Shown piece after piece: positions 7,531 to 9,607 of a stretch of DNA of 9,607 nucleotides. Made by a program: the position numbers and the translations under genes. The notes below the pieces were generated by a model. It had not been told where the DNA came from and made no database searches. It worked only from the letters and a program-made list of their open reading frames with translations. The stretch's first letter is position 1, and each line of letters starts with the position of its first letter. This stretch comes from JBJXHB01 sp046160725 (GTDB lineage: Bacteria; Pseudomonadota; Gammaproteobacteria; Burkholderiales; Burkholderiaceae_C), in contig JBJXHB010000483.1 of NCBI GenBank assembly GCA_046160725.1, positions 1 through 9,607 on the forward strand, read 5' to 3'.

Positions 7531-9267
7531 ATGCCGACCGAGTCCATTCTCAGTGCCAGCTTCCACCATGATGACGCTGCCGTAACGACGGGCGGCCTGG
7601 GTCAACGTGCGCATCGGATGGCCCACGAGCAGGCGGCCCGCGTGGCCGCGTGCTTTCACACGGTGGCCCCCGGTGTCTGGACCTATGTCGGCAACGGCCT
7701 GTCCAACCAGACATTCGTGCAGGGCCCGCAGGGCGTTATTGCCATCGACACCGGCGAGTCGGTGCAGGAGATGGGCGACGCCCTGGCGCGCCTGCGCGAG
7801 CACACCGATGCGCCGGTGGTGGCCGTCATCTACACCCACTTCCACTACGTAGCCGGCACGCGCGCAATTCCGGGGGCGCAGGCGCTGCCGATCTGGTCGC
7901 ATGCGCGGGTGGACGCCAACCGACATCGCACCGGCGGCGAGATCGCGCCGATGTACCAGCGCGGCCTGGTGCACCAGTTCGGCATCCGGCTGCCGGCCGA
8001 TGGCGAAGACGGCCTGGTCAGCGTCGGCCTCGGCCCCTGGTTCCGCAACCCCGCGCACGCGCCGTTCACCACCGGCTACCTGCCGCCGACGAACACCTTC
8101 ACCGAGCCGACCGAGACCACGCTGGCCGGCCTGCCGGTCGTGTTCACGCCCGCGCCGTCGGATGCCGACGACTCGGTCACGGTGTGGTTTCCGACGCTGG
8201 GCCTGGCCGTCAACAACCTGGTGTGGCCGGCGCTGTTCAACGTCTTCGCCATCCGCGGCGAGGAATACCGCGACCCGCGGGTGCTGTTGACCGGGCTGGA
8301 CCATCTCAACGCCCTGGGCGCGCAGCACCTGGTGGGCGCCCATGGGCCGCCGCTGTCCGGGGCGCAGGCGATCCGCGAGGTGGTCACCGACTACCGCGAT
8401 GCGATCCAGTTCCTGTGGGACCAGACGGTGCGCGGCCTGAACCGCGGCCTGTCGGCCGACGAGCTGACGGCCTTCGTGCAGCTGCCGGCGCGGTTCCAGC
8501 GCACCTATTTCACGCAGCAGCACTACGGCCTGGCCGAGCACCATGTGCGGCAGATCCAGAACGGCCTGATCGGCTGGTTCGATGGTGTCGAGTCGTCGCT
8601 GTTCCCGCTGCCGCCGGTGGAGCGCGCCAGCCGCTTGATCGCCGGCTTCGGCGGCCGCGACGCGGTGCGCCAGCAGTCCGCGCAGGCCCTGGCCGACGGT
8701 GACCTGCGCTGGGCGCTGGAACTGGCCACCTGGCTGGTGCGCTCGCAGTCCGGGCCTGCTGGCCGGGCCGATGGCGGCACGCCGCAGGAGCGGGCCTCGC
8801 TCGCGGCCGTGCTGCGCGCCATCGCACAGCGCAGCACCGCCGCCAACATCCGCAACTGGTGCCTGACGCGGGCGCTGGAGCTGGAGGGCCGCATCGACCT
8901 GTCGCGCCAGCGCACGCATGGCTTCCGGCCGGCCGAGGTCGAGGCCCGGCCGGCGGCTGCCCTGCACACGCTGCGGGTGCTGCTGGATCCGCCGCGGGCG
9001 GCGGCGCTGGACCATGAGCTGCGGCTGGTCTTCGACGACGGCAGCAGCGCCGGCCTGCGCCTGCGCGGCGGCGTCGCTGTGCCCACCGATGGGGCCGCGG
9101 CGGACGTGACGCTGGCGCTGTCGGCCGCGACCTGGGGCCGCATCCTGGGCGGGCGGTCCCGCCTGGACCAGGCCCATGACGCTGGCGAGATCACGCTGCA
9201 GCAGGGCGACTGGGCACTGGCGCGGCGCCTGCTGGCCTGCTTCGACCATCCTTCGTTCGCCGATTGA
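7531..9267 (+). CDS. MBL-fold, alkylsulfatase-like protein with degenerate metal-binding motif
   Basis: At 578 residues it has the three-part architecture of linear (SdsA1/YjcS-type) alkylsulfatases: MBL-fold domain about 45-275, alkylsulfatase dimerisation domain about 280-415 (YRDAIQFLWDQTVRGLNRG, YGLAEHHV, GWFDG, FPLPPVERA) and a C-terminal SCP2-like domain about 465-575. Family members cleave sulfate esters using two metals. Here the HxHxDH motif is H103-F-H105-Y-V107-A108, so the Asp and His of the second site are missing. Asp211 replaces the usual Glu in the TEAPAE-like segment; the ENxTH-like segment reads NNLVWP (N228, N229); the late His is kept as H271 in AHGPP. I infer at most one canonical metal site and an altered or lost sulfatase activity. 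The N-terminus has no signal peptide, unlike secreted SdsA1, so it is probably cytoplasmic. The frame is intact and runs the full family length, which argues against decay. It lies 25 bp after the regulator and 11 bp before an epoxide-hydrolase homologue, so an operon is likely. Substrate unknown. Confidence 0.88.
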   Translation: MPTESILSASFHHDDAAVTTGGLGQRAHRMAHEQAARVAACFHTVAPGVWTYVGNGLSNQTFVQGPQGVIAIDTGESVQEMGDALARLREHTDAPVVAVIYTHFHYVAGTRAIPGAQALPIWSHARVDANRHRTGGEIAPMYQRGLVHQFGIRLPADGEDGLVSVGLGPWFRNPAHAPFTTGYLPPTNTFTEPTETTLAGLPVVFTPAPSDADDSVTVWFPTLGLAVNNLVWPALFNVFAIRGEEYRDPRVLLTGLDHLNALGAQHLVGAHGPPLSGAQAIREVVTDYRDAIQFLWDQTVRGLNRGLSADELTAFVQLPARFQRTYFTQQHYGLAEHHVRQIQNGLIGWFDGVESSLFPLPPVERASRLIAGFGGRDAVRQQSAQALADGDLRWALELATWLVRSQSGPAGRADGGTPQERASLAAVLRAIAQRSTAANIRNWCLTRALELEGRIDLSRQRTHGFRPAEVEARPAAALHTLRVLLDPPRAAALDHELRLVFDDGSSAGLRLRGGVAVPTDGAAADVTLALSAATWGRILGGRSRLDQAHDAGEITLQQGDWALARRLLACFDHPSFAD

Positions 9268-9270
9268 GGA
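9266..9270 (+). promoter_or_regulatory. Ribosome binding site of the epoxide-hydrolase-like gene, overlapping the MBL stop codon
   Basis: GAGGA starts inside the TGA stop (9265-9267) of the MBL gene and ends 8 bases before the ATG at 9279. Overlap of stop codon and Shine-Dalgarno sequence indicates one transcript and probable translational coupling. Confidence 0.75.
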
Positions 9271-9278
9271 CACCCACC

Positions 9279-9607
9279 ATGGCATCGCGCCCCTTCGCCA
9301 TCGACGTGCCGCAGGCCGTGCTGGACGACCTGAAGCGCCGGCTGCAGGCCACGCGCTGGCCCGAGCCCATACCCGGCAGCGGCTGGGACTACGGCGCCGA
9401 CATGGCCTGGGTGCGCGAGCTGTGCGCCTACTGGCAGGACGGCTACGACTGGCGCCGCCATGAGGCCGTCCTGAACTGCCACCCGCAGTTCCTGTGCGAG
9501 GTGGACGGCGTGGACATCCAGTACTGGCATGTGCGCGGCCGCGGGCCAAGGCCATTCCCTTTGCTGTTGATACACGGCTGGCCGGGCTCGATGGTGGAGT
9601 TCCTCGA
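9279..9607 (+). CDS. Epoxide-hydrolase-like alpha/beta hydrolase, N-terminal part (3' end outside window)
   Basis: The first 109 residues match the microsomal-type epoxide hydrolase family: an N-terminal EHN-like domain (FAIDVPQAVLDDLKRRLQ, then TRWPEP, GWDYGADMAWVRELCAYW, YDWRRHEAVLN, and HPQFLCEVDGVDIQYWHVRG), followed by the start of the alpha/beta-hydrolase core with HGWPGS at 99-104, the HGxP oxyanion-hole motif. Family members open epoxides to diols through an Asp nucleophile and a His/Asp-Glu pair. All three lie beyond the right edge, so activity cannot be judged here. No signal peptide is apparent. The gene follows the MBL gene by 11 bp and probably belongs to the same operon. Many proteins with this domain pair are annotated as epoxide hydrolases without a tested substrate, so the name is a family label only. 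A run of less-favoured codons lies at 9543-9572, just before HGWPGS. Confidence 0.88.
   Translation, partial: MASRPFAIDVPQAVLDDLKRRLQATRWPEPIPGSGWDYGADMAWVRELCAYWQDGYDWRRHEAVLNCHPQFLCEVDGVDIQYWHVRGRGPRPFPLLLIHGWPGSMVEFL

Noticed and set aside
7531..9267. MBL gene as a pseudogene because of the missing Asp and His
   Set aside because: The frame is uninterrupted, full family length, has a good ribosome binding site, retains all three domains and sits in a tight operon, which favours a functional variant over decay.
7039..9555. An 838-codon open frame on the minus strand opposite the MBL gene
   Set aside because: It is in antisense codon register with the MBL gene and has Arg/Pro/Gln-rich composition and no domain. 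It is a high-GC shadow frame.

Overview
The window is very GC-rich, has strongly GC-biased third codon positions, and is densely coding on the + strand only. PutA, the M20 hydrolase and the overall style suggest a betaproteobacterium of the order Burkholderiales (Rubrivivax/Leptothrix/Roseateles-like). That placement is an inference from sequence character, not a search result. I see no rRNA, tRNA, CRISPR array, insertion sequence or phage gene.

Layout, left to right: (1) the 3' part of an M20-family metallopeptidase/amidohydrolase gene, cut by the left edge; (2) a 103-bp gap that ends in a good Shine-Dalgarno sequence; (3) putA, a 994-residue bifunctional proline dehydrogenase / delta-1-pyrroline-5-carboxylate (P5C) dehydrogenase of the minimal type, without the N-terminal DNA-binding domain; (4) after 42 bp, a 1171-residue transcriptional regulator with a winged-helix plus BTAD front end (SARP/AfsR style), a P-loop STAND-type ATPase and a long helical TPR-like C-terminal half; (5) after 25 bp, a 578-residue metallo-beta-lactamase (MBL)-fold protein with the architecture of linear alkylsulfatases but a degenerate metal motif; (6) after 11 bp, the 5' end of an epoxide-hydrolase-like alpha/beta hydrolase, cut by the right edge.

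The genes fall into two groups. The M20 hydrolase and PutA suggest amino-acid use: peptide or amide hydrolysis, then proline to glutamate. The regulator, MBL protein and epoxide-hydrolase homologue are tightly spaced and probably form an operon. The most natural reading is a locally encoded SARP/STAND-type activator controlling two hydrolase-fold enzymes acting on an unknown organic substrate.

The most unusual item is the MBL protein. The family motif HxHxDH reads H-F-H-Y-V-A, and a second ligand-bearing segment is also changed. At most one canonical zinc site remains, so its chemistry is probably not that of ordinary alkylsulfatases.
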